A stretch of DNA of 39,429 bases from Shewanella colwelliana ATCC 39565 (lineage in GTDB: Bacteria > Pseudomonadota > Gammaproteobacteria > Enterobacterales > Shewanellaceae). Of this stretch, positions 8,795-16,556 are shown one piece after another. A program made the translations under genes and the position numbers. Every line of letters starts with the position of its first letter. The first letter of the stretch is position 1. The notes below the pieces were generated by a model. It was not told the origin of the DNA and did no database searches. It was given only the letters and a program-made list of their open reading frames with translations. The stretch covers positions 1 through 39,429 of the forward strand of contig NZ_JAEC01000038.1 of the NCBI RefSeq assembly GCF_000518705.1, given 5' to 3'.

Positions 8795-8818
8795 AATGGC
8801 ATCGAATTCGATGCCATT
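8795..8818. repeat. Perfect 24-bp palindrome between yihI and DUF2489 gene
   Basis: AATGGCATCGAA (8795-8806) is followed directly by its reverse complement (8807-8818), centred on GAATTC. A further ATGCCA at 8781-8786 could pair with the left arm instead, so two competing hairpins are possible. There is no T-run, so it is not a standard terminator. Confidence 0.7.
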
Positions 8819-8836
8819 AACGTAATGTGGACTAAC

Positions 8837-9376
8837 TTAGTCTTTATTTTGATAATCTTTCAATAGATCGGCACCCGATTCAAACTGTTGAAGAAGGTCA
8901 TCATCAGAACGCGTCGCTGTTTTTACAACATGCTCAAGGTCGTCTTCTTCGGTAATGCCTAAACGTTCCATTAAGCGCTCAATTTCTGACAGCTGCTTCT
9001 CTAGCCAAGTTTGATCTGCCTCGTTGAGTTCTCTGCCCTCTTCAAGCATATCCAGTAACAAGTTAAGGCGTGGATCATCTTCAAGTTTTAACAGCTTCTG
9101 CTCATCACTGAGCTTAGGCGTTGCCGCTTTGGCTTTCTTCTCTACGGGTTTAGCGTCTGGCAGGTTAAGTTGCACTGGCTTCTTGCTGCCATGGCGCGGA
9201 TCTTTTGCTTTCTGTGTTCCACCAAGAGACTGTTGGATCTGCTTTTCGTCATGACGACTGCCCGCTTTATTGCCTGAATTCTGCTTCTTACCACTTAGTG
9301 CGCGGTCTTCTTTCTTCGTTCTTGGCTGTCGTTTAGGCGCATTTTCATTGATTTTGCGCGTTTTTTTACGGGACAT
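8837..9376 (-). CDS. yihI: Der GTPase-activating protein YihI
   Basis: YihI stimulates the GTPase Der (EngA) and thereby modulates 50S ribosome assembly. The 179-residue product has the family layout: a long, very basic, disordered N-terminal half (MSRKKTRKINENAPK, then KKEDRALSGKKQNSG) and an acidic helical C-terminal half with KLEDDPRLNLLLDMLEEG and RLMERLGITEEDDLEH. The methyltransferase gene ends 48 bases upstream on the same strand and the DUF2489 gene follows, so the three may be one transcript. Another ribosome-assembly GTPase gene, engB, lies about 2 kb away. Confidence 0.93.
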   Translation of the reverse strand: MSRKKTRKINENAPKRQPRTKKEDRALSGKKQNSGNKAGSRHDEKQIQQSLGGTQKAKDPRHGSKKPVQLNLPDAKPVEKKAKAATPKLSDEQKLLKLEDDPRLNLLLDMLEEGRELNEADQTWLEKQLSEIERLMERLGITEEDDLEHVVKTATRSDDDLLQQFESGADLLKDYQNKD

Positions 9377-9413
9377 AGCATTAATCTCAACTACAAAAAT
9401 ATCGTGAACTTAT

Positions 9414-9433
9414 CTTATCTGATGTCAGATAAG
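9414..9433. repeat. 20-bp dyad between methyltransferase gene and yihI
   Basis: CTTATCTGA (9414-9422) pairs with TCAGATAAG (9425-9433) around TG. The dyad covers the methyltransferase stop codon and precedes yihI. GTGAACTT occurs on both sides, 30 bases apart. It could be an operator or an mRNA hairpin; no regulator is evident. Confidence 0.45.
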
Positions 9434-10093
9434 TGAACTTGGGTCGCGTGTTATATCAGATTTTGATGGTTTTTGCACCAAAATGAGATCGTTTGATGCG
9501 AATAATAGCTTAAAGTCAGCTTGCTGAGCTAGAAATTGAAAGGTTGCCTGCTGATAAAAGCTAACGTGGGTTAAATTATTCTTGTGATGCCACTTAGCAA
9601 ATCCGTTTAACTGGACTAATAGTTGTGTGTTAATCGCTATCCAACCCCCTGGTTTTAGGATTGAGCAGAGTAAGTTCCACTCTTTATTAGGAAAACGAAA
9701 GTGCTCGAATACCTTGTAGCAGGCGATGAAATCATATTGCTGCTTTAACAAGCTATGGTCGGGGGCAAAGAAAGGATCGTATTGATAGAGTTGGTGGCCC
9801 CGCTGAGAAATAGTATTGACCACACTGGTCTCGAGAGTGCGACCAAAATTGAGGCCTAGCAAAGGTTGTGTGGTTTGTTGTGCGCACTGTTCAAGTAAGC
9901 TCATCACAAATTGCTGTAATGCCTTGTGCTTATTAGCTGCTGTTTGATATTTATTTAATTCAGCTGCCGGGGGGAGGTGAGAGTTGGCGTCGGCAAAAAG
10001 GAGTTCACATGCTTTACAGCGATAGATAGCACGTTTTCTGTCTTGATAGAAAGGTACGCAGTTATCATTGCTACACAGGGGACATCTTCGCAT
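9425..10093 (-). CDS. Putative methyltransferase with N-terminal zinc ribbon
   Basis: The 222-residue protein begins with a four-cysteine zinc-ribbon-like segment (CPLC at 4-7, then CKAC at about 32-35). A class I SAM-methyltransferase-like domain follows. Its later motifs are recognisable: DFIACYKVFEHFRFP and LKPGGWIAINTQLL. Motif I is unusual, LLGLNFGRT, lacking the normal GxGxG, so SAM binding is not certain. The substrate is unknown; zinc-ribbon methyltransferases often act on sugars, rRNA or small metabolites. It is upstream of yihI on the same strand. The CsrB-like RNA ends 50 bases upstream of the start codon. Confidence 0.75.
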   Translation of the reverse strand: MRRCPLCSNDNCVPFYQDRKRAIYRCKACELLFADANSHLPPAAELNKYQTAANKHKALQQFVMSLLEQCAQQTTQPLLGLNFGRTLETSVVNTISQRGHQLYQYDPFFAPDHSLLKQQYDFIACYKVFEHFRFPNKEWNLLCSILKPGGWIAINTQLLVQLNGFAKWHHKNNLTHVSFYQQATFQFLAQQADFKLLFASNDLILVQKPSKSDITRDPSSLI

Positions 10094-10142
10094 TGGTGTG
10101 AAGTGACTCTCTTAATGATTTAGATGGTATATAGTTTGCCAT

Positions 10143-10170
10143 AAAAAAAGGCGACAGTATTACTGTCGCC
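10143..10170 (-). terminator. Terminator of the CsrB-like RNA
   Basis: GGCGACAGT (10150-10158) pairs with ACTGTCGCC (10162-10170) around a 3-base loop. The T-run is on the minus strand (10143-10149), so it terminates leftward transcription that arises in the intergenic region; no coding gene feeds it. Confidence 0.92.
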
Positions 10171-10510
10171 TTCCAAAAAGTACCAAAGGTACTCAATTCT
10201 GATTCCAAGTTTCCATACTTGCTATGCGACCTTCCCAGTCGGATTCCATCTTATTTTTTAGTCTGCTTCCATGCATAGTTTTTCGTTATTGGTCTTCCAG
10301 ACACTTTTTTTATTTCCCTGTTGCCTTCCTGACCACAGCTTCCGTAGATGGTCTTCTTGACACATCACAATCCATATCGTCATCTATGACGCCAAATAAA
10401 CCATCCTTGTCGGTATTGCTTTAAGTTCAGCAATGAGCAGTTAAACTGTCTTCTGAACGTGTAAGGGAGAGTGCTAATTAGCGCATTGGCCTTCCTAACC
10501 AATATCCTTA
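10143..10510 (-). ncRNA. csrB: CsrB-family regulatory RNA (CsrA-sequestering)
   Basis: Read on the minus strand, this intergenic stretch carries 14 GGA motifs, the RNA signature bound by CsrA, and none in the next 180 bases upstream. Several sit in hairpin loops, for example at 10206-10221 (CAAGT-ACTTG stem), 10292-10302 (GTCT-AGAC), 10331-10353 (GACCA-TGGTC) and 10485-10503 (ATTGG-CCAAT). It ends in a strong intrinsic terminator with T7. CsrB RNAs titrate the translational regulator CsrA and are usually induced by the BarA/UvrY (GacS/GacA) system. The 5' end is uncertain: 10510 includes all GGA motifs and gives about 368 bases, close to E. coli CsrB, but a start near 10412 with 12 motifs is possible. 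No complete UvrY box was found. Confidence 0.85.
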
Positions 10511-10698
10511 CCTAAATATTTATGACCAGACTTCAATGTTGAAGTACGACTCTTATTATTTTTAGTGAGTGGTCTAAGTATTATTATTGTTATTGCTTAT
10601 CTTTATTCTTATATCTTAAATGTTTACATACCGAAATCTGAAAGCTGTTATTAGATAGATTTTATACAATCAGTTGGGTTCACCTCGGTACGGGCACA

Positions 10699-10727
10699 AT
10701 TAAACCGAAATCTGTGATCTATGTCAA
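10699..10727 (-). promoter_or_regulatory. Strong sigma-70-like promoter facing the CsrB-like RNA
   Basis: On the minus strand a perfect TTGACA (10722-10727) is spaced 17 bases from TTTAAT (10699-10704), predicting a start near 10691. It points toward the CsrB-like RNA, whose GGA motifs begin only about 180 bases further on. TGTGA-N6-TCAAG (10713-10728) overlaps the -35 box and resembles a CRP or FNR-type site. What it drives is unclear. Confidence 0.5.
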
Positions 10728-10771
10728 GCGACATTTTTATTCAGTTTACGTAAACGTAAACCTGGTGTTGT

Positions 10772-10794
10772 AAAAAAGGGCAGCAAAGCTACCC
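10772..10794 (-). terminator. Terminator downstream of cytochrome c4 gene
   Basis: GGGCAGC (10778-10784) and GCTACCC (10788-10794) form a stem that, on the minus strand, contains a G-U pair and is followed by T6. It lies about 20 bases after the cytochrome stop codon. Confidence 0.8.
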
Positions 10795-10815
10795 CCTTCA
10801 TTGCACCAGTAAAGT

Positions 10816-11436
10816 TTACTTAATGCTTGATATATATTTAGATAATGCTTCGATATCTTCGCTTGTCAGCTTCTTAGCGACATCTTGCATCATGCCATTT
10901 AAGTCGTTGTTACGAGTTGTATCATGGAACTTATTTAGCTGGATCTTGATGTAATTGGCATGTTGACCAGCGATGGCTGGGAAGCCTGCTGCTTCAGAAC
11001 CTTGTCCACTTGGACCATGACAAGCGATACAAGCTGTGATGCCACGAACCATGTCACCACCTTTGTAAAGCTGTTCGCCTAGCTCTGGCACATCTTTAAC
11101 ATCAGCCACAACCAAGGTTTGTGCATTGAAGTAAGCTGAAAGATCTTCAATATCTTGATCGCTTAAGGCTGCCGCCATAGCGCTCATCATGGGATCGTTA
11201 CGACCCTCTTTACCACCTGTGTGAGCGGCTTGACGAAGATCGTGTAGTTGCTTATTAAGGTAAGTTACTTGTTGACCTGCAAGTTTTGGGTACATGTCTA
11301 TCATGCTGTTACCATCAACACCGTGACAGGCAGAACAAACGATTGCTTTAGTCTTTCCCGCTTCAGCATCACCTGCTGCTAGAGCCGGAGTTGATAATGT
11401 GGCTAAAATTGATAGCGCAATAGCTAACTTTTTCAT
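10816..11436 (-). CDS. Dihaem cytochrome c4, periplasmic
   Basis: The 206-residue product is a two-domain class I cytochrome c. A signal peptide (1-20, ending in TPALA) exports it. The two haem sites are CSACH (about 35-39) and CIACH (about 136-140). Methionine ligands are probably in DPMMSAM and LNGMMQDV, in the usual positions after each haem site. Cytochrome c4 passes electrons from the bc1 complex to terminal oxidases. The length and internal duplication are normal for the family. It is divergent from engB, with a 168-base shared promoter region, and has its own terminator. Confidence 0.95.
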   Translation of the reverse strand: MKKLAIALSILATLSTPALAAGDAEAGKTKAIVCSACHGVDGNSMIDMYPKLAGQQVTYLNKQLHDLRQAAHTGGKEGRNDPMMSAMAAALSDQDIEDLSAYFNAQTLVVADVKDVPELGEQLYKGGDMVRGITACIACHGPSGQGSEAAGFPAIAGQHANYIKIQLNKFHDTTRNNDLNGMMQDVAKKLTSEDIEALSKYISSIK

Positions 11437-11604
11437 GGCGTTCCAACTTTTAGTTAAATTTTTTGTCCTGAGCTTACGAGAGTGACCTGCAAGCGTGATA
11501 AAATGTGATTTATGTGATCGGAGTAATATTTTACACGAAATTGTGCAAATGTAAGCAACTCTTCGATATTAAAACTGAAGAATAAACAAATTTTGGAGTG
11601 GGTA

Positions 11605-12261
11605 GTGACTGATTCTCGTATTGATTTTCGACAGGCTAAGTTTTTGATCAGTGCGCCTGACATTGCTCATCTCAATGAGCACTTGCCTGGTGACGTGGGG
11701 GTGGAGATCGCTTTCGCTGGTCGCTCGAATGCTGGTAAGTCGAGCGCATTGAACCAACTAACCGAACAAAAGAGCTTAGCTCGTACCAGTAAAACCCCAG
11801 GTCGAACGCAATTAATCAATGTATTTGCATTAGACGAACATCGTCGATTGGTGGATTTACCGGGTTATGGTTTTGCTCAAGTTCCTTTGGCGCTAAAGAA
11901 AAAATGGCAACAGGCATTAGGTCAATATTTACAAGAACGTGAATGTTTAAGTGGCCTCGTTGTGTTAATGGATATTCGTCACCCGTTGAAAGATTTAGAT
12001 GTTCAGATGATTGAATGGGCGGTAGACAGTCAAATTCCGGTGCTTGCGCTGCTGACAAAGTGTGACAAACTCGCTCAGAGCGCACGGATGAAGATGGTTA
12101 ACGAGGTGCGTAAAGCGCTGGCTGATTTTGGGGATGCGGTAAAGGTTGAACCATTTTCTTCATTAAAGGGGACTGGTAAACCTAAAGTGCTTGGGATTTT
12201 AAACGAGTGGTGTCATCCCGATTGGTTAGTTGAGGCGCTTGCTGAGGAAGATCAAGAATAA
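11605..12261 (+). CDS. engB: Ribosome biogenesis GTP-binding protein EngB (YihA/YsxC)
   Basis: EngB is an essential GTPase needed for late assembly of the large ribosomal subunit. The 218-residue protein shows the P-loop GRSNAGKSS, the G2 threonine in KTPGRTQ, G3 in DLPGYGFA and G4 in LLTKCDKL. I chose the GTG at 11605 because a GGAG lies 6 bases upstream and the resulting N-terminus [12 protein letters not shown] matches the family; an upstream in-frame TTG would add four residues. A terminator follows at 12288-12315. Its location next to the Spot 42 gene and polA is the arrangement also known in enterics and vibrios. Confidence 0.96.
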   Translation: MTDSRIDFRQAKFLISAPDIAHLNEHLPGDVGVEIAFAGRSNAGKSSALNQLTEQKSLARTSKTPGRTQLINVFALDEHRRLVDLPGYGFAQVPLALKKKWQQALGQYLQERECLSGLVVLMDIRHPLKDLDVQMIEWAVDSQIPVLALLTKCDKLAQSARMKMVNEVRKALADFGDAVKVEPFSSLKGTGKPKVLGILNEWCHPDWLVEALAEEDQE

Positions 12262-12287
12262 GGACAATGTGTTAAATAGGGCTCATG

Positions 12288-12315
12288 ACGCTTCCGTAAT
12301 GGAGGCGTTTTTTTT
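12288..12315 (+). terminator. Terminator of engB
   Basis: ACGCTTCC (12288-12295) pairs with GGAGGCGT (12301-12308), with one mismatch or wobble, and eight T follow. Confidence 0.85.
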
Positions 12316-12344
12316 GGGCTGAAGATAAGTATGTTGTGGTAGAT

Positions 12345-12375
12345 AAAAAAAAGCCGACGGCATAGGCCATCGGCT
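12345..12375 (-). terminator. Leftward terminator downstream of Spot 42
   Basis: AGCCGACGGC (12352-12361) and GCCATCGGCT (12366-12375) pair around a 4-base loop. On the minus strand the single mismatch becomes a G-U pair and T8 follows, so the orientation is leftward and it cannot serve engB. Confidence 0.8.
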
Positions 12376-12454
12376 AAAAAAATAGCTCTTTTGGGGAGAA
12401 GCTAAATTTCAACAAGACTCAAGTACCATCAACCTCTAATTGATGGCGCTCAAT
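12345..12454 (-). ncRNA. Candidate small RNA immediately downstream of Spot 42
   Basis: On the minus strand a promoter-like TTAACT (12483-12488), 16-base spacer and TATGCT (12461-12466) predict a start near 12454. The transcript would hold a 7-bp hairpin (12426-12446, loop UUAGAGG), then a hairpin with a pyrimidine-rich loop containing CUCCCC (12383-12404) followed by T7, then a 10-bp terminator stem (12352-12375) and T8. The length is about 110 bases, or about 80 if the first T-run ends it. No open reading frame fits. A second small RNA downstream of spf (VSsrna24) has been reported in Vibrionaceae; I cannot tell whether this is its counterpart. Read-through of Spot 42 is the main alternative. 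Confidence 0.55.
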
Positions 12455-12517
12455 GTCGATAGCATATCGCGAATTGAAGCTTAGTTAAAGTATTTGCTCT
12501 AAAATAAATTTCAGACG

Positions 12518-12624
12518 AAAAAAAGCCCCAGCAAATAATTTGCTGGGGCGCCATAATTTGGCTGTTCACTTAACGTGAAATAAAAAGGTCTGAAAGATAG
12601 AACATCTTAACCTCTGTACCCTAC
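12518..12624 (-). ncRNA. spf: Spot 42 small RNA
   Basis: The minus strand reads GTAGGGTACAGAGGTTAAGA and continues with TGTTCTATCTTTCAGACC, nearly identical to the 5' end of E. coli Spot 42. It ends in a terminator with an 11-bp GC-rich stem (12525-12549) and T7. The length is about 107 bases against 109 in E. coli. Spot 42 is an Hfq-dependent RNA that represses secondary carbon-use genes and is itself repressed by cAMP-CRP in E. coli. The setting between engB and polA is the conserved one. The promoter is visible upstream. Confidence 0.96.
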
Positions 12625-12631
12625 GCAGAGA

Positions 12632-12660
12632 ATAATACTGCATTGGACGTATTATGGGAA
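12632..12660 (-). promoter_or_regulatory. Promoter of Spot 42
   Basis: TATTAT (12632-12637) lies at -13 to -8 from the predicted start at 12624, with TTCCCA (12655-12660) 17 bases upstream as the -35 box. A lone TGTGA at 12689-12693 could be a CRP half-site, but its partner half is poor. Confidence 0.75.
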
Positions 12661-12664
12661 ACTG

Positions 12665-13352
12665 TTTTTTATAAAAAACGACAATAATGTGACCTGTCTC
12701 TAACTATTTGTTTAATTAAACATCGATTTTTGATCCAAAATTTACATTTTAGGCTTATAAAATAACTGTTTAGCTATAATCTCGGGGTATGTAGCTAAGT
12801 GTATCAATCGAGTCCTATTAAGGATTTTATTAGATTTGTTATTATTTACAGTTGGTTAATAAGCTTAGGGCTGCTTATTGAGGAGGGAATGATATTGCTT
12901 ATGGTGGATAGTCCTGTGTGATGGATGTGGAGCAGGAGATAAAGAATTTGTTATAGGCATCACAATTGAGCGTTCAGAGGGTTTAATCGCTAGCGAAAGG
13001 ACCGCGCTTTGGAGGAGTGTTGGCGCAATGTTCTTGCGGTGCTGTATCCTAACCAATCGTTCAAAACCTGATCCAGCTTTCTAAATAATTATTATTTTCT
13101 CAGTTTATGGGTATGCATAAAGGGTGTTTACAACCTCTGAGGGTGAGTGGGTGGAATGGATAAAGTATTAAATAAACCGCCCAGGCCCTGTTGACCGCAA
13201 CACGTAAAGGCTATGCATAAGGGTAAAAGTTGGCCTTTTAGGCCTGCTATCTCTTCGGTGGATGAACTTAAAAGAGATCAAGCATTCCAGACCGTATTGT
13301 CCATCTTGAATCGGCCATTATCTCATGCCTGCAGGGTTTTCTAGCTCTAGAT
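12665..13352. other. Gene-free stretch between Spot 42 and polA
   Basis: No convincing gene is visible in about 690 bases. The left part is AT-rich and belongs to the Spot 42 promoter region. TATGCATAAGGGT-like words occur at 13112 and 13212, and a 7-bp inverted repeat ATCTCTT/AAGAGAT spans 13249-13278, but neither amounts to a recognisable element. Confidence 0.6.
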
Positions 13353-13354
13353 AG

Positions 13355-13379
13355 AAAAAAGCCTCATCGACGTGAGGCT
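13355..13379 (-). terminator. Terminator downstream of polA
   Basis: AGCCTCA (13360-13366) pairs with TGAGGCT (13373-13379). T-runs lie on both sides, so it works in both directions; it sits 25 bases after the polA stop codon. Confidence 0.87.
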
Positions 13380-13404
13380 TTTTGTGCGTAAATTGACGGT
13401 TAGC

Positions 13405-16167
13405 TTAGTGCGCTTGTTCCCAGTTGTCGCCAATGCCGGCTTCCGCGAGTAGCTCAACATCTAAATCGGCTGCCTGAGCCATAAGATGGCAAACTTTTAG
13501 CTTGAGCTGCTCAGCTTTATCACTGTCTACTTCAAAGACCAGTTCATCGTGCACTTGCATCATCATGGTGATTTCACCATCTGTTTCATTTGTTATCCAG
13601 TCGGCAATTTTTAGCATCGCTTTTTTGATGATGTCTGCTGCAGTGCCTTGCATTGGTGCGTTGATGGCTGCACGTTCAGCTGCTTGACGGCGCATAGCGT
13701 TTCTATCTTTAATCGCAGGCAAGTAGAGGCGGCGACCAAATAATGTCGATACATAACCCAGATCAGCGGCTTCTGCGCGGGTATCTTCCATATATTTAAG
13801 GACACCCGGATAGCGCTTAAAGTAGATGTCGATATATTGCTGTGCTTCGGCGCGCGGGATGTCTAATTGGCGAGCTAACCCAAAGGCTGACATGCCGTAG
13901 ATTAGGCCAAAGTTAACCGCTTTCGCTCGACGGCGCTGTTCTGTAGTGACGTCATCAAAATCAACGCTAAACACTTCAGCAGCTGTGGCGCGGTGAATAT
14001 CTTTTCCTTCTGCAAAGGCTGCTAGCAGCCCTTTGTCCTGTGATAAATGCGCCATTATGCGTAGTTCGATTTGCGAATAATCGGCCGCCAACACCTTACG
14101 CCCCTCTTGGGCGATAAAAGCATGGCGAATACGACGACCCTCTTCAGTGCGGATAGGAATGTTTTGCAGGTTTGGCTCACTAGAGGATAAGCGTCCAGTT
14201 GCCGCGTTTGCTTGATGATAGCTAGTGTGGACGCGGCCTGTTTTGGCATCCACCATCAGCGGCAGTTTATCTGTGTAGGTGCTCTTAAGCTTGGATAGAC
14301 TGCGGTGTTCGAGCAATATTTTTGGCAATGGGTAATCCAATGCTAGCTCGACTAAAACCTCTTCAGCTGTTGACGGAGCCCCTTTGGGCGTCTTTTTAAT
14401 AACCGGATAACCAAGTTTCTCAAAAAACAGGGTTTGTAGCTGTTTCGTCGAGCTGAGGTTAAAGGTTTCACCCGCTATCTCGTAAGCTTTCTGTTCTAAC
14501 TCATCTATTTTGCGTGCGAGTTCATCACTTTGTTGGCCGAGTAGCATACTATCAATCAACACACCTTGGCGCTCTATTGCAGATAATACCGAGACCAAGG
14601 GGAGTTCTATTTCGGTAAATACCGACGCAAGCTGTGGTGCTTTTTCCAGTCTTGGCCATAGATGCTGATGCAATCGTAAGGTGATATCAGCATCTTCAGC
14701 TGCATGGGGCGCTGCGGTTTCCAGTGGTATTTGATTAAAGGTTAGTTGCTTAACGCCTTTGCCGGCTACCTCTTCGAAGCTAATGTTCTTATGACCTAAG
14801 TATTTAAGTGCCAGATCATCCATATTATGCTTGGATGCAACTGAGTTGAACACGTAAGACTCAAGCATGGTGTCGAAAGCGATTCCGCGTAATGAGATGC
14901 CGACGTTAGCTAAAATGCTCATATCATATTTAAGGTTTTGGCCCACTTTTTTAATGTTGGCATCTTCTAATAAGGGTTTGAGTTTAGCCAATGCAATTTC
15001 TGTGTCGAGTTGCTCTGGTGCGCCGGGATAATCATGTGCCAAGGGGAGGTAAGCTGCAGTACCTGGGGCGGTGGCAAAAGAGAGTCCAACCAGTTTTGCT
15101 TGCATATAGTTGAGGCTGGTGGTCTCAGTGTCGAGTGAAAATAGCTCGGCATTAGCGAGTTTTTCAATCCATTCATCGAGTATGTCCCAACTTAAAATGG
15201 TGGTGTAGTCAGTCGTGATATTTTGCGGAACAGGTGCGCTATCATCGCTGCTTGAGTCGACCGTTGCTGTGTTCTTAGTACCTTTATCACCAAGAACTTC
15301 CGCAAGCCAGCGCTTGAACTCCATTTCACCATAACATTTGATCAGTTCATCTTTGTCCGCTGGGGTGATGGTGAGTTGGTGCCAGTCTTGTTCTAATTCG
15401 ACATCAAGCTTAATGGTGGCGAGTTCGTAAGATAGCTTAAGCATGTCGCCATGTTCGGCAATTTTTGCCGGCATGGTCTTAGAGCCTCTAAAGCCCAGGT
15501 CCGGCAGCTTTTCGGGGGTCGCCAATATCTGCTCAATGCTTCCAAGTCCAGTTAACATGGCCAATGCTGTTTTTTCGCCAACACCAGGTAGTCCTGGTAT
15601 GTTATCTGCCTTGTCTCCCTGCAGAGCGAGTAGGTCGATGATGAGCTCTGGGCCAACACCAAACTTTTCGGTGACTTCATTGGGTCCTAAGATGGTATTG
15701 GTCATAGTGTTGATTAAGGTGACATTGTCATCAACAAGTTGAGCCATATCTTTATCACCAGTGCTGATAAGGACGGCTCGGCCTTCTTTACTGGCTTGGG
15801 TGGCTATAGTGCCAATTACATCATCAGCTTCCACGCCAGGAATACAGACTAATGGCAGACCTAGGGCTCGAATAATACGATGTAGAGGTTCGATCTGTGT
15901 CCTCAGATCATCTGGCATTGGCGGCCGATGTGCCTTGTAGTCGGCGTACATATCGTTGCGGAAGGTTTTACCTTTCGCATCAAAGACCACCGCCATTTGC
16001 GATGGCTGATATTGATTTAGCAAGCTGCGCAGCATATTGATTACGCCGTAAACTGCGCCTGTGGCTTCACCTTTTGAGTTGGTCAGGTGAGGAGGTGCAT
16101 AGTAAGCGCGGTAAAGATAAGACGATCCATCCACAAGCACGAGCGGGTTTTCAGCAATAGTTGGCAT
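13405..16167 (-). CDS. polA: DNA polymerase I
   Basis: The 920-residue enzyme fills gaps in excision repair and removes Okazaki-fragment primers. All three activities look intact. The 5'-3' exonuclease domain (about 1-300) has [13 protein letters not shown] and the metal-binding GVEADDVIG. The 3'-5' proofreading domain (about 325-520) has LDTETTSL near 346. The polymerase domain has DYSQIELR near 695 and [10 protein letters not shown] near 872. The length is normal. A leftward terminator follows. The upstream region is shared with the divergent elbB and contains an exact DnaA-box 9-mer. Confidence 0.98.
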   Translation of the reverse strand: MPTIAENPLVLVDGSSYLYRAYYAPPHLTNSKGEATGAVYGVINMLRSLLNQYQPSQMAVVFDAKGKTFRNDMYADYKAHRPPMPDDLRTQIEPLHRIIRALGLPLVCIPGVEADDVIGTIATQASKEGRAVLISTGDKDMAQLVDDNVTLINTMTNTILGPNEVTEKFGVGPELIIDLLALQGDKADNIPGLPGVGEKTALAMLTGLGSIEQILATPEKLPDLGFRGSKTMPAKIAEHGDMLKLSYELATIKLDVELEQDWHQLTITPADKDELIKCYGEMEFKRWLAEVLGDKGTKNTATVDSSSDDSAPVPQNITTDYTTILSWDILDEWIEKLANAELFSLDTETTSLNYMQAKLVGLSFATAPGTAAYLPLAHDYPGAPEQLDTEIALAKLKPLLEDANIKKVGQNLKYDMSILANVGISLRGIAFDTMLESYVFNSVASKHNMDDLALKYLGHKNISFEEVAGKGVKQLTFNQIPLETAAPHAAEDADITLRLHQHLWPRLEKAPQLASVFTEIELPLVSVLSAIERQGVLIDSMLLGQQSDELARKIDELEQKAYEIAGETFNLSSTKQLQTLFFEKLGYPVIKKTPKGAPSTAEEVLVELALDYPLPKILLEHRSLSKLKSTYTDKLPLMVDAKTGRVHTSYHQANAATGRLSSSEPNLQNIPIRTEEGRRIRHAFIAQEGRKVLAADYSQIELRIMAHLSQDKGLLAAFAEGKDIHRATAAEVFSVDFDDVTTEQRRRAKAVNFGLIYGMSAFGLARQLDIPRAEAQQYIDIYFKRYPGVLKYMEDTRAEAADLGYVSTLFGRRLYLPAIKDRNAMRRQAAERAAINAPMQGTAADIIKKAMLKIADWITNETDGEITMMMQVHDELVFEVDSDKAEQLKLKVCHLMAQAADLDVELLAEAGIGDNWEQAH

Positions 16168-16556
16168 AATTTCAATTCATTTATCGGGTTTCGATGATGG
16201 CGCTAGCATGCCACAGAAGGGCGATTTCGGCCACGCAAAATTACTCACTAGGCTGTGGATAAGTCTGTGAGCTAAAAAATTATCAGCGATTAATTATCAC
16301 GACGACGAACAAAAGCGGGTGATGTAACCTATTGAATTTTATTTGTATTATATTTTTTTGTGAACTAGGTATTACTTCCGAGTAAAAACCTCTAATTTGT
16401 GGACTTTTTTATTTGTCTATCCATTTTTTAACTCTCTCTTGGCGAAAAGCAAATGCCTTGCTAGAGTCGATGAACTAACTTAGCACGAAAAATAAACAGA
16501 TCAAGCGCTTTGTTATCTGCTTGTTAAAACCATTCGGTCTATCAAAGGAGTTTTTA
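16168..16556. promoter_or_regulatory. Divergent polA/elbB promoter region with one DnaA box
   Basis: This 389-base AT-rich gap must carry promoters for polA (leftward) and elbB (rightward), though no single -35/-10 pair stands out. TGTGGATAA at 16254-16262 is an exact match to the DnaA-box consensus. AAAGGAG (16544-16550) is the ribosome site of elbB. Confidence 0.45.

Noticed and set aside
10224..10424. Open frame of 66 residues on the plus strand
   Set aside because: It lies antisense to the CsrB-like RNA, and its serine-rich look comes from the TCC complements of the GGA motifs.
10460..10477. UvrY/GacA box upstream of the CsrB-like RNA
   Set aside because: Only one half-site (TGTAAG) matches; the partner half is poor, and the site would lie inside the RNA if it starts near 10510.
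12689..12704. CRP site controlling Spot 42
   Set aside because: Only TGTGA matches; the second half TCTAA is weak and the distance from the start is not diagnostic.
12865..13056. Open frame of 63 residues on the minus strand between Spot 42 and polA
   Set aside because: No similarity pattern, no ribosome site and no terminator of its own.
13112..13224. Direct repeat TATGCATAAGGGT-like words between Spot 42 and polA
   Set aside because: Two inexact short copies about 100 bases apart with no further pattern; likely chance.
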